From positions 1 through 18,921 of the forward strand of contig JAEOSY010000549.1 in NCBI GenBank assembly GCA_016840125.1: a stretch of 18,921 bases of DNA. Reading direction: 5' to 3'. The translations under genes were made by a program, and so were the position numbers. The DNA comes from Candidatus Helarchaeota archaeon (GTDB lineage: Archaea > Asgardarchaeota > Lokiarchaeia > Helarchaeales > HEL-GB-A). The notes under the pieces were generated by a model that made no database searches, had not been told where the DNA came from, and saw only the letters and a list, made by a program, of their open reading frames with translations. Positions 1 through 9,237 of the stretch are shown piece by piece. Each line of letters opens with the position of its first letter. The first letter of the stretch is position 1.

Positions 1-3000
1 GGAACCTGTCATGACTCGTGAGAAGAGATCGACTGTATAAACGTCATTCCCTCCTAATGTAGAGGTCCATGTAACATCAAAGATAGAACCCGCGAAATGG
101 GCATATGAAAACCGTGATGGACCATCTCCTCCAAAATCGGACGACATCCAGTGGTCAATATACATGCCATCAAACAATTGCGGCATCCGTACTATAGGAC
201 CAACAAAAGGTCCAAGACCTGCCGTGAAATTACCATCGGAGCAGTCAAAACGGTATGTGTAGGTCCCAAGAACATCTAATGTCGTATTATAAAGGAAAAT
301 ACAACCATCAAAATAATTAGTATCCAGCGGATTCTGTTTAACCATTGTGTAACTTGTAGAATTGATTGTTACATTCACATATTGGGGCGCATTGTTTTCT
401 GGATCAGAATAATTTACCGAAAAAAGGTAGTAAGTTGCATTAACATAACCTATACTTGGATTCACCTGACCACCACTCAATACAGGTGGAATCACATTAG
501 TTTCAGTGACATTTAGTTCCAAGTACGTAATATTATAAAACCGTCCATCATAACATTCAAAGGAGTAATTATACGTCCCGGGTACTAAAAGCGTTTGATA
601 ATGAAAGACGCAGCCATCTGCATAATTAGTATCATTGATATCCACTGGGGTCATCAAGTAAGAACTACCATTTATAGTAATATTGACATACAATGGCGGA
701 TTGTTATCGTGATCCAGATAATTAACTGTGAAATTAAAATTGGTGAATTGGTCACCAGTAGAAGGATTCACAGCTCCATCTAATAACTGAGGGATAAAGT
801 TATTTGTGATTATGGAAAGAGTGAAATTCGCGGACCAATTGCCTGTAAAAACACCATAAGTCGCGCAGACTCGCCAGTAGTAAATACCTGTAGAATAGTT
901 GGCTAATAGAAGTAACGAAGTGTTGATAGGTGTTTCTGGAATATATTGGGTTTCATTCAAGATGAAAGTAAAATCCGTCACATTTGATATTTGAAATGTG
1001 TAATTTACAGCACCAATGCTCAGTTTTAAGCTTGACCAAGTAAAGTTAAACCATCCATTAAAATCAACAGTTGCGTTAAGCGGTTCTAATAAGGTGATAT
1101 CGGTCGTTTGGTTAAAGAATGGATTAACTTCGGGAGCAATGATCCAGTCTGTTCCATTCGCAAAGCTAGAATCACTACAATTGATCCGAAATTGGTAGTA
1201 TCCGTAGGGGAGAATGGTTTCATAATAGAAAAGTGCCCCATCGGTGAAGTTTATATCTAGGGGATTATTCGGAATCATCGCATACGTTGTAGTATTAATG
1301 GTTACATTGACATAAATTGGGGCATTATTGTCGGTATCAAGATATAAAACAGTAAAATTAAACATGGTAGTATTCGTACCAAGCACAGGAGTGACCTGTG
1401 GATTCTGGAGGAGCGGGGTAAAGAAGTTTGTTTCGGTGACATTAGGCCCGAAAAATGTAATGGTGGAGTTAAAGAATAATCTATCATAACATTCGTAGGA
1501 ATAGTTATACATGCCGGGTAATAGCAGAGTTACATACTGAAAGACGCATCCATCCGTGTAGTTAGTATCACCCAAGTCCACTTGGGTCATGAAATAAGAG
1601 GTACCATTTATAGTTACGTTAACGAAAATTGGGGGATTATTGTCTTGATCAAAATAAGATACCGTGAAATTGTAGCTAATGAGCTGATCTCCTGCAGTCG
1701 GATTAACTGTACCATTTATGAGTTGAGGTATATAATCATTCGTTAGTAAATTAAGTGTAAAATTTACCGACCAATTGCCCGAGAATACCCCGTAGGTTGG
1801 ACAAACGCGCCAATAAAAGGTCCCTGCAGAAAAGTTAGTCAATAGAAGTAGGGAGGTGTTACCAGGTGTCTCAGGAATATTAATTGTTTCATTCAGGATG
1901 AAAACAAAATCAGTCGTATTCGATATTTGAAAAGTGTAATTGACAGCACCAATACTTAGTTCTAAGCTTCCCCAAAGATAATCGAGCCAGCTTTCAACAT
2001 AAGTACTTCCATTCAGAGGTTCATAAAGGATTATATCTGTTGTTTGATTATAAAAGGGATTGACTTCAGGAGCGATGATCCAACCTGTTGCATTTGCAAA
2101 GCTGAAGTCGCTGCAATTAATCTGAAATTGATAGTACCCAAAGGGTAAAATGGTTTCATAATAAAAGAGGGCTCCATCGGTGTAGTTAGTATCCAAAACG
2201 TTGCTCGGAAGCATCGTATATGTTGTAGTATTAATAGTTACATTGATAGAAAGAGGTGCATTATTATCATTATCAAGATATATCACAGTGAAATTAAATA
2301 GTGTAGTATTCGATCCAATAAGAGGAGACACCTGGGGATTCTGAAGGAGCGGGGTAAAGAAGTTCGATTCTGTTACATTTAGTCCTACTACCGTAATAGT
2401 CGAATTGAAGAACAATCCATCATAACATTCAAAGGAATAGTTATACATGGCAGGTGCAAGGGGTGTTACATAGTGAAAGATACACCCATCAGTGTAATCC
2501 GTATCATTGCTATCCACTTGAGACATAGAATAAGAGGTGCCGTTTATAGTCACATTAACAAAAATTGGTGGATTGTTATCTTGATCCTGATAATTAACCG
2601 TGAAATTAAAGTTGGTCCACTGATCTCCTGCAGAAGGATTGACAGTTCCACTCAATAACTCAGGTGCGAAATCATTGATTATTAGGTTAAAGGTGAAGTT
2701 ATCATACCAAATCCCATTAAATGGACCAGAGGTTGGGCGAACACGCCAGTATAGTTGAGCAGCAGGAGAGGGAATTAAAATGGAGGCAGACGTATTAATA
2801 GGCGTTTCGGGTATGTCAGTTAATTCGTACAGAATAAATAGAAAATCACTTGTATTAGATACTTGCAGTGTATAATTTATAGAAAGAGTAGAATGTTCTA
2901 GACTTTCCCATGTGAAATTAATTAGCCCATTAAACACCGAACTTCCATTCGGAGGAATTAAAAGCGGTGGGGGTGTGACTATACCAGTCTGCCCTGGATT

Positions 3001-6000
3001 CAAACTACCCTGTGAGCCACTTGCTGAAGGACCAAACCAATCAGAAGACAGATCATTATCCCTATCACTTGTTCGATATGCGTAATTGTTTAGTATAGTG
3101 AGAGTACTATCAGTCACCCACACTACATCGCCAGGCTTTGAACCCGAAAAGTCGCTCGTTTCAATCCAATCGACATGAGCTCCTGTATTATCGAACAGCC
3201 CCACTGCAAGAGGTGAATTTACCCACGGAATATTCCAGCCAGTATAAAGATGCGTATCAGTATCAGGAGTGGTAACTTCATCCAATACAACCACATAATT
3301 CTCGCGGAATATCCATCCCGCTGGAAAAGTATATGTGTTGTAAAGTGTGTTACCATCATAAATTTGAACGGTCCATCCAGTCATATTCTGATCTGGACCA
3401 TAATTAAACATCTCAACAAAATCAGGGTTGCCACAAACTTCATTCAATTGAATAGTTCCAAATCCTCCTCCATAAAAGGGATTCACTTCGGGTGCATTTA
3501 TCCAAGCAGTAAAATTTAGATATAAACCATCAGAACAATTAATCTGGAACTGATAAAACCCCCAATCGAACGTACTAAGGTAATAATAAACTGCTCCATC
3601 CATATAGTTCGTATCTGAACCATTGAGAGGTAGCATAGAATAGCTCGTCTGGTTGATTGTAATGTTAACGTACAGCGGTGAATTGTTATCCGCATCAAAA
3701 TATGATACTGTAAAATTGAAGATAGTTGTATTTGAACCTATTATAGGATCAACTTGTGGATTTACGAGTTGCGGTGTATAACTATTGACGAAGGTGACAT
3801 TTAATCCCGGAAAAACAGCTGTGTCATTTGAAAATAGAACATCCGCACATTCAAATGAGTAATTATAAACACCTAGAGGCAAAAGTGTTAGATATTGATA
3901 AAGGCAGCCATCGGTGTAATTAATATCAGAGGGGGTTTGTTTACTCATCCCATAAGGAGTCCCATTAATTAAGACATTCATATACAGGGGTGGATTATTA
4001 TCCTGATCTGAATAAATTACGGTAAAGTTGAATAGAGTACTCTGATTACCTGAAGGTGGTTCAACATTGGGGGAAGTTAATTCAGGAGCATAGTCATTTG
4101 GTCGGTGACCAAAATAGGCGATGCCATTGAAGACGAGTGACTCAAGTTCTACACTGTTCAGTGGATTAAGATCCCAAATATGAAGGGTAGGCCCGTATAA
4201 TAATGGTTCATATAATAAAATTGTCCATGTGGTGGGTGCCGCATTATCAATACCCAACACAGTGAGGTAGGGAAATTCAGCAATCCCTGACATTGCTGCA
4301 GAAAGCCATCGTGAATTCCCAGAATCGCCATTAACCAATGATCCAATGGTATAATCGGAGGTGATAGGGTGAGTAGTTACTATCTGAGTTGTTCCGCTAG
4401 TCCCATATTCCCAATATACACTATTCCCATTAACTCCATAGGACGCATTTGGGAGGATCCCGAAGTAACAGGGTGCGCAGATGCTACTATCAAAGAACAT
4501 AATTGCCATTCCATTCATCCATTCCTTTATGATCGCTGCTTCACACGCTGCCGATGGAGCATTGTCAATCATAATAAAAACATCATAAAACGCGAGAGCG
4601 CCATTTATTACATCGGTAGAGGTAACATTTTCTGCGATTGCGCCCTGTGCTACAAGGGCATTGATCACTGATGTATAGTCATTACCCGCTCCCCCGACGA
4701 AATATGGAGGTGTGCTTGCTTCATTCAAGACTGCCACTCTAATCCCAGTAATATCTCCTGAGAAATTCATAACTGTAGGACCCAAAAACACGCTTGTAGA
4801 GTTGATAAATGTTCCATCTGAACAGCTAAAATTGTAAGTATAATTGCCCCCACTTAAGGTCGTATTATAGGTGAAAATACACCCATCCATATAGTTAGTA
4901 TCCATCGAATCTTGCTTGAACATTGAATATGCGGTTCCATTTATTGTGACGTTAAGATAAACCGGCGGATTGTTATCCAAATCGGTGTAATTAACAGTAT
5001 AATAAAAGAGTGTTGTGTCATTAAAACCTGAGGTAGGACTTACTTGCCCATCAACTAATGTAGGAGGATTAACATTCACCTCTGTTACATTTAAACCGGT
5101 ATAAACAGACGTATTATTAGTAAATTGACCATCACTACATTCAAAGGTGTAATTATACAATCCGGGGGCAAGAAAATTGACATACTGATATAAACACCCA
5201 TCGGTGTAATTTGTATCCGAAGAAGTCTGTTTGCTCATAGTAATAGGTGTTCCGTTAAGAAGAACATTCACGTAAAGAGGAAGGTTATTATCCAAATCGG
5301 TATATACAACTGTAAAGTTAAATACGGTCGATTGGTTTCCAGATACTGGAACTACGGACCCTCCTGTTAACGTGGGGGCATAATCGTTAACTATGGTACC
5401 TAACCATCCAAATGTATTGTTAATAAGAAGATGGTTATCGGCTTGTGCATATTGAACAAAAACATCATCATCCACAAGAACGACAAAGGCGCCATTCCCG
5501 TACTCCATTGCAGCAACCATATCATAAGTAGTTAAAACGACACATAGATTCGCAGCCGGTTGCCCTGCAAGATTTAATGAGGCAACTGAGCCTGGAAAAT
5601 ATACTTGAGTGACAAAAGTGGTAATTGGATGGGAGTAAATCAAACTCGTAGTTCCAGTACCTGCACCTGCGCCATAAGATATATTAAACCTATTGATGAC
5701 ACTTGAAGCAGATCCAGTTGTTTGATCGCCTGTTATAAGGAATCGCCCACCGGTTAGGACCCATTGTTCAATTGCATCAAGTTCTGCTGCACTCAGTGCA
5801 ATACCACTCTCATCAAACCAGATAATTTCATAATTACTGAGTACGGTTGCGTTTAGTGTAGTAGTAATATCAGTGAAATTTGCTCCACGCGAACTCAAAT
5901 CTGATGCTATAGTCGGGTAACGTGTTCTTGGATTTTGTTCCAAGTGTGCGATGACCGCCCCAATACGAACCCCTGCCAAGCTTGTTTCGTTCCAGAGTAT

Positions 6001-8376
6001 AATGGTGCTGACTGTTGGACCAGAGTAAGGACCATCACTAGCTGAAAAGATGCTGTCGGAACAATTGAAATAATAAGTGTAATTACCGCCATCAAGAGTG
6101 GTATTATACTCAAAAATACATCCATCTATGTAATTTAAATCAGAGGGATTTTGTTGAAACATCGAATAGGTGGTTGTATTAATTGTCACATTTACGGAGT
6201 TAGGAGCATTGTTTTCCACATCTGAATAATTCACTGAAAATACAAATAACGTGGAGTCTTTATAGCCTGAACCTGGATTGACTTGCCCATTATTTAACAT
6301 AGGGGGCAGTGAATTGACTTCGGTTACGTTTGGACCTATAAATGTTGGAGTCGAATTCGTAAAGCTCCAATCGGCACATTCAAAAGAGTAATTATAAATT
6401 CCCGGTGTTAGAGTACTAATATATTGGTATAAGCACCCATCGGTATAATTCGTATCAGAAGGGTTCGTTTTATTCACTGCATACGGTGTCCCATTTATCA
6501 GAACATTTATATAATTCGGAGCATTATTATCGGCGTCTGTATAAACTACTGTGAAGTTAAACGGTGTGGACTGATTACCGTCCAAGGGATCAACAGATCC
6601 TAAAGTCAATTCGGGAGCGAAATCATTCCCCATATACGTGAACGCAACATTTGTATTGACGAAAGTAAAAGCATACCACTCCGTCCCGCCAATAATGTAA
6701 AAGGTACCATTCAAGAGAATGCCAGTACTTTTCTCGTACCATGCTACTCCACCAGGTGTTGTCAGATCTTCTAACACCCAGACTTCAATAAGCCCAAATC
6801 CGGGAAGATTATAAATTAATTCTCCTGAAACATTGAATATATGGTCGTTTTCAACGATTATTGCTATTGGAACGTTATCTCCCAGGGATACTGAGGTCGG
6901 GATCCAAGAAGGATCGTGATTGCCATCGAAAAACCAGCCCCCAACAACATTAGACATAACCCTATCTGATGAATCTACCTGCCAGCTATTGAAAAAATTT
7001 ACCCAAGTGACATCATAAATACTTCCCCCAACATACGAATATGTGAAGTTTGATGATCCAGTTGGTAGTATAGACGAGCCCACAGTATGATCCACGTGCA
7101 TTCCGTCAAATAGTTGGCCTACCTCAACAGTAGGTCCTATAAATGGACCAAGACTTGCATTAAAAACGCCATCTGAACAATTGAAATAATAGGTATAAGT
7201 ACCTGTCGTATTTAACAGAGTAGGATAGACATACCAACATCCATCGAGAAAGTTCGTATCAGACGAAGTTTCTTTCCCCATAAGATAAGACGTTCCATTA
7301 ATGGTAACATTGACATAATTCGGAGGATCGTTATCGAGATCAGTATAATTCACCCGAAATGTGAAAACGGTCATTGAGGGCAGACCAACGCTGGGATCAA
7401 CCTGCCCGTTGGACAAAATTGGGGGATTTGTGCCTACAACGCTGGTAACATTTGGTCCCATATATGTTGTAGTCGAATTGGAATAAAGCCCATCGTAGCA
7501 CTCGAATGAATAATTATAGGTTCCAGGCTGTAGTGCGGTCAAGAACTGAAACCTACACCCATCCGTGTAGTTAGTATCGCCTGGATTTTGCGGACTCATA
7601 AGGTTTGGCGTACCATTTATCAGGACATTAACATATAAAGGTGGATTATTATCTGCATCTGTATACAGGACACTGAAATTGAACAGGGTAGTTTGATTCC
7701 CTGTTGCTGGTGCGACAGATCCCATCGATAAGCTCGGGGTGTTATTATTGGGTTGAAACATTATATTGGTATCTACATAATCAAAAGTATAGGATAATCC
7801 AAACCAGTAATTGGTTCCATTGATGAGGATTCCTGTGGATTTTTCGTACCACATCCAACCTGGGGGTGTTGTTAAATCGTCCAATATCCATACATCCACA
7901 ACCCCCTTTCCAGGGAGATTCGTAGTGGTCTCACCTGAAACGTTGAATACATGATCCCCCTCCCCATCAACTGCAATGGGCACAGAACTCCCAAGGGAAA
8001 CATTAGTAAAGATCCAACAAGGTGTATGATTCCCATCACCAAACAAAAATGCACCCGCATTATTCGAAACGAGGCGATTCTGAATATTGACATCCCATGT
8101 TGTCAACCCCACAAAACTAAGCCAATTAACTCCAAAAACATTTGGAGAAATTTGAGAATAAACGAAACTCGAGGGTCCGGTTCCAAAGCTTGGGATAGTA
8201 AAAGTATGGTTTATGATTAAACCATCTGTTGGAGCAGCTCTCTGAAGGGGTGTTTGACTCAATTCCTGACCACTTGAGTGTTTTTGATGCTGATTTAAGT
8301 GAGATAAACCAAATCCAATAGAAAGAATGAAAAGTACAATGAACATCCCTAAGAAAAATCGTCTTTTAAACTGCAT
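1..8376 (-). CDS. Giant secreted mosaic surface protein, Ig-like pairs alternating with other domains (3' end outside window)
   Basis: The frame is open from ATG 8376 to the left edge, at least 2792 codons, with no stop reached. Start: AAGGAG (8386-8391) lies 9 nt upstream; an in-frame ATG at 8394 overlaps that site and is less likely. Residues 1-25 form a signal peptide (Lys/Arg start, then a hydrophobic core FFLGMFIVLFILSIGFG). Approximate order: module A 51-209; Ig pair 213-420; A 424-580; Ig pair 584-793; GATase-like 796-994; Ig pair 996-1195; GATase-like 1197-1427; Ig pair 1428-1632; lamin-tail 1633-1796; FN3 1804-1899; Ig pair; FN3 2116-2212; Ig pair; FN3 2428-2525; Ig pair to 2733; A from 2736, cut by the edge. 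Ig domains carry DxDNNPPxYVNVxINGT, then DGC and later FxC, a likely disulfide. N-x-S/T sequons are abundant, as in archaeal glycosylated surface proteins. The GATase-like domains show no clear catalytic Cys, so binding is likelier than catalysis. Cell-surface adhesion or envelope structure is inferred. The anchor would be in the missing C-terminus. Confidence 0.9.
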   Translation of the reverse strand, partial: MQFKRRFFLGMFIVLFILSIGFGLSHLNQHQKHSSGQELSQTPLQRAAPTDGLIINHTFTIPSFGTGPSSFVYSQISPNVFGVNWLSFVGLTTWDVNIQNRLVSNNAGAFLFGDGNHTPCWIFTNVSLGSSVPIAVDGEGDHVFNVSGETTTNLPGKGVVDVWILDDLTTPPGWMWYEKSTGILINGTNYWFGLSYTFDYVDTNIMFQPNNNTPSLSMGSVAPATGNQTTLFNFSVLYTDADNNPPLYVNVLINGTPNLMSPQNPGDTNYTDGCRFQFLTALQPGTYNYSFECYDGLYSNSTTTYMGPNVTSVVGTNPPILSNGQVDPSVGLPSMTVFTFRVNYTDLDNDPPNYVNVTINGTSYLMGKETSSDTNFLDGCWYVYPTLLNTTGTYTYYFNCSDGVFNASLGPFIGPTVEVGQLFDGMHVDHTVGSSILPTGSSNFTYSYVGGSIYDVTWVNFFNSWQVDSSDRVMSNVVGGWFFDGNHDPSWIPTSVSLGDNVPIAIIVENDHIFNVSGELIYNLPGFGLIEVWVLEDLTTPGGVAWYEKSTGILLNGTFYIIGGTEWYAFTFVNTNVAFTYMGNDFAPELTLGSVDPLDGNQSTPFNFTVVYTDADNNAPNYINVLINGTPYAVNKTNPSDTNYTDGCLYQYISTLTPGIYNYSFECADWSFTNSTPTFIGPNVTEVNSLPPMLNNGQVNPGSGYKDSTLFVFSVNYSDVENNAPNSVNVTINTTTYSMFQQNPSDLNYIDGCIFEYNTTLDGGNYTYYFNCSDSIFSASDGPYSGPTVSTIILWNETSLAGVRIGAVIAHLEQNPRTRYPTIASDLSSRGANFTDITTTLNATVLSNYEIIWFDESGIALSAAELDAIEQWVLTGGRFLITGDQTTGSASSVINRFNISYGAGAGTGTTSLIYSHPITTFVTQVYFPGSVASLNLAGQPAANLCVVLTTYDMVAAMEYGNGAFVVLVDDDVFVQYAQADNHLLINNTFGWLGTIVNDYAPTLTGGSVVPVSGNQSTVFNFTVVYTDLDNNLPLYVNVLLNGTPITMSKQTSSDTNYTDGCLYQYVNFLAPGLYNYTFECSDGQFTNNTSVYTGLNVTEVNVNPPTLVDGQVSPTSGFNDTTLFYYTVNYTDLDNNPPVYLNVTINGTAYSMFKQDSMDTNYMDGCIFTYNTTLSGGNYTYNFSCSDGTFINSTSVFLGPTVMNFSGDITGIRVAVLNEASTPPYFVGGAGNDYTSVINALVAQGAIAENVTSTDVINGALAFYDVFIMIDNAPSAACEAAIIKEWMNGMAIMFFDSSICAPCYFGILPNASYGVNGNSVYWEYGTSGTTQIVTTHPITSDYTIGSLVNGDSGNSRWLSAAMSGIAEFPYLTVLGIDNAAPTTWTILLYEPLLYGPTLHIWDLNPLNSVELESLVFNGIAYFGHRPNDYAPELTSPNVEPPSGNQSTLFNFTVIYSDQDNNPPLYMNVLINGTPYGMSKQTPSDINYTDGCLYQYLTLLPLGVYNYSFECADVLFSNDTAVFPGLNVTFVNSYTPQLVNPQVDPIIGSNTTIFNFTVSYFDADNNSPLYVNITINQTSYSMLPLNGSDTNYMDGAVYYYLSTFDWGFYQFQINCSDGLYLNFTAWINAPEVNPFYGGGFGTIQLNEVCGNPDFVEMFNYGPDQNMTGWTVQIYDGNTLYNTYTFPAGWIFRENYVVVLDEVTTPDTDTHLYTGWNIPWVNSPLAVGLFDNTGAHVDWIETSDFSGSKPGDVVWVTDSTLTILNNYAYRTSDRDNDLSSDWFGPSASGSQGSLNPGQTGIVTPPPLLIPPNGSSVFNGLINFTWESLEHSTLSINYTLQVSNTSDFLFILYELTDIPETPINTSASILIPSPAAQLYWRVRPTSGPFNGIWYDNFTFNLIINDFAPELLSGTVNPSAGDQWTNFNFTVNYQDQDNNPPIFVNVTINGTSYSMSQVDSNDTDYTDGCIFHYVTPLAPAMYNYSFECYDGLFFNSTITVVGLNVTESNFFTPLLQNPQVSPLIGSNTTLFNFTVIYLDNDNNAPLSINVTINTTTYTMLPSNVLDTNYTDGALFYYETILPFGYYQFQINCSDFSFANATGWIIAPEVNPFYNQTTDIILYEPLNGSTYVESWLDYLWGSLELSIGAVNYTFQISNTTDFVFILNETINIPETPGNTSLLLLTNFSAGTFYWRVCPTYGVFSGNWSVNFTLNLLTNDYIPQLINGTVNPTAGDQLISYNFTVSYFDQDNNPPIFVNVTINGTSYFMTQVDLGDTNYTDGCVFQYVTLLLPGMYNYSYECYDRLFFNSTITFFGPNVTETNFFTPLLQNPQVTPVLGTNTTMFNFTVLYLDTDNNAPIYVNVTINTTTYAMIPNNPLDINFTDGALFYYETILPYGYYQFRINCSDSSFANGTDWIIAPEVNPFFNQTTDITLLEPLNATVDFNGWFNFTWSSLKLSIGAVNYTFQISNVTDFTFILNETQYIPETPINTSLLLLANYSTGIYYWRVCATYGVFTGNWSANFTLSIITNNFIPQLLDGAVNPSTGDQFTNFNFTVNYLDHDNNPPLYVNITINGSSYLMTPVDINDTNYADGCVFHYQTLLVPGTYNYSFECYDGRFYNITYLELNVTETNVIPPVLSGGQVNPSIGYVNATYYLFSVNYSDPENNAPQYVNVTINSTSYTMVKQNPLDTNYFDGCIFLYNTTLDVLGTYTYRFDCSDGNFTAGLGPFVGPIVRMPQLFDGMYIDHWMSSDFGGDGPSRFSYAHFAGSIFDVTWTSTLGGNDVYTVDLFSRVMTGS
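510..2966 (-). repeat. 936-bp in-frame tandem repeat (FN3-Ig-Ig), about 2.6 copies
   Basis: Equivalent positions recur exactly 936 bp (312 codons) apart: GGATT at 764, 1700 and 2636, and the identical 18-mer gagcggggtaaagaagtt at 1411 and 2347. Units read 2966-2031, 2030-1095 and 1094 to about 510. Each encodes one FN3-like domain and two Ig-like domains. The third unit keeps FN3 and the first Ig, then its second Ig switches to the subtype found before A modules. The first FN3 is the most diverged. Lack of length change between copies suggests in-frame duplication of a whole cassette. Confidence 0.85.
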
Positions 8377-8647
8377 ATTCCTACACTCCTTCATCTATAA
8401 TTGGGAATCTTTTGATTTCTATTCCGAAATCCTCTATGAATATTCCCTTTTATTACACACAAGGATAAAAAAATCTAACCTTACCCAAAAAATAATCATA
8501 TTTAAGGATCTCTAGGTTACTTATCCGCATTATCTACTATAAGTAAATTATTGTGTTGTAACTTGTATAAATAACATAAACTCTATCGAATTAGAGTTAA
8601 GTCAATCTTCGTATTTTTTTATTAAGGTTTTACTGCAGTCTCAGTCA
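8377..8647. other. Intergenic leader region upstream of the giant surface protein
   Basis: This 271-bp AT-rich gap has no convincing gene. On the minus strand it must hold the end of the zinc-protein operon and the promoter of the surface protein. A TATA-like CTTAAATATG lies near 8500-8510 and two minus-strand T tracts lie near 8465-8492. The tracts could end the upstream operon, or sit within a roughly 100-nt leader if the TATA is used. I cannot decide between these. Confidence 0.4.
8579..8598. terminator. Perfect 7-bp inverted repeat, possible hairpin or operator
   Basis: AACTCTA and TAGAGTT are exact reverse complements separated by 6 nt. It lies about 50 nt past the stop of the upstream minus-strand operon. 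On the minus strand it is followed by a T-rich but interrupted stretch, so a terminator is possible. A protein-binding palindrome for the surface-protein promoter is equally plausible. Confidence 0.25.
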
Positions 8648-9220
8648 TTATCTAGATTCATCCGTATCATTGCCTGTGGAATGGAGGAACTTGAAGGCCT
8701 CATCCAAAAGATCTTCTGCCTCTTGCTTGTCTATGACTGGTTTTGTGGTTGGAGGGCTTGGTGCCGGAGGTATCGCGGTCGTGGTTGGAGCCGGATCTGG
8801 GAGCTCCGTTGAAACGTTTCCAATATACCCTGTTTGCGGATCAACAACTGCTATACGGGTAGAGTCGCTCCGATCTAGGATCTTTTTACTCCTTTCGCTG
8901 TACTTCTTCACAATGTACCAGAAGGCATTGGAGATTTGTTTTTTAATCCAGTTATGATTTGGGCAATTCAACGTGAGTTCGGTTTTCCGGGCATCGGAGT
9001 GTTGAGTTACATCACGTAAATCTGATCCGCAGTGAGGACAAATATAAAGATGCTGAATTACTGGAATTAACCATGTCTTTATTTGCTTTATATCAAGTTC
9101 TACTTTATCCCAATGCTCATTTTGGCAAATAAGTCTGACAATGGCGGATCTTTTTTCCATCCGCACTTGTTCAACGCTTAGAAGCCCGTGACACTGCCGA
9201 CAATGGAAGTTCAGTTTCAT
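8648..9220 (-). CDS. Zinc-binding protein with one double-CCCH module and Pro-rich tail
   Basis: Family not recognised by name. The first 100 or so residues repeat the module of the upstream gene. Metal ligands are C7, C10, C32, H36 and C61, C64, C86, H89, forming two CCCH sites, with the module ending in an aromatic F-W pair. After it come a basic stretch, a Pro/Thr linker (about 138-160) and a short acidic helix. There is no signal peptide or membrane segment, so it is cytoplasmic. Start: the frame extends to GTG 9232, but that GTG lies inside GGGTGA, a good ribosome binding site 8 nt before ATG 9220. With ATG 9220, six of the eight ligands get exactly the same residue numbers as in the upstream gene. 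It lies 17 nt after that gene's stop, so they are likely co-transcribed. Nucleic-acid or protein binding is a guess from the zinc-ribbon-like layout. Confidence 0.85.
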   Translation of the reverse strand: MKLNFHCRQCHGLLSVEQVRMEKRSAIVRLICQNEHWDKVELDIKQIKTWLIPVIQHLYICPHCGSDLRDVTQHSDARKTELTLNCPNHNWIKKQISNAFWYIVKKYSERSKKILDRSDSTRIAVVDPQTGYIGNVSTELPDPAPTTTAIPPAPSPPTTKPVIDKQEAEDLLDEAFKFLHSTGNDTDESR

Positions 9221-9237
9221 CCTGCTATTCACCCAAT

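Noticed and set aside
510..2966. Long direct repeats as a possible CRISPR or insertion sequence
   Set aside because: The period is 936 bp, in frame and coding throughout, with no short repeat-spacer structure, terminal inverted repeats or transposase.
1..8376. Apparent lack of any long complete ORF, with many 60-100 codon plus-strand ORFs
   Set aside because: The minus-strand frame was checked line by line over most of its length and is open to the edge with consistent domain sequence; the short ORFs, such as 4369-4671 and 3250-3519, are antisense shadows.
8670..8957. 95-codon plus-strand ORF with Gly/Val-rich protein
   Set aside because: It is antisense to the Pro/Thr-rich tail of the zinc-module gene; the composition is explained by complementing Pro codons, and the metal ligands on the other strand are conserved.
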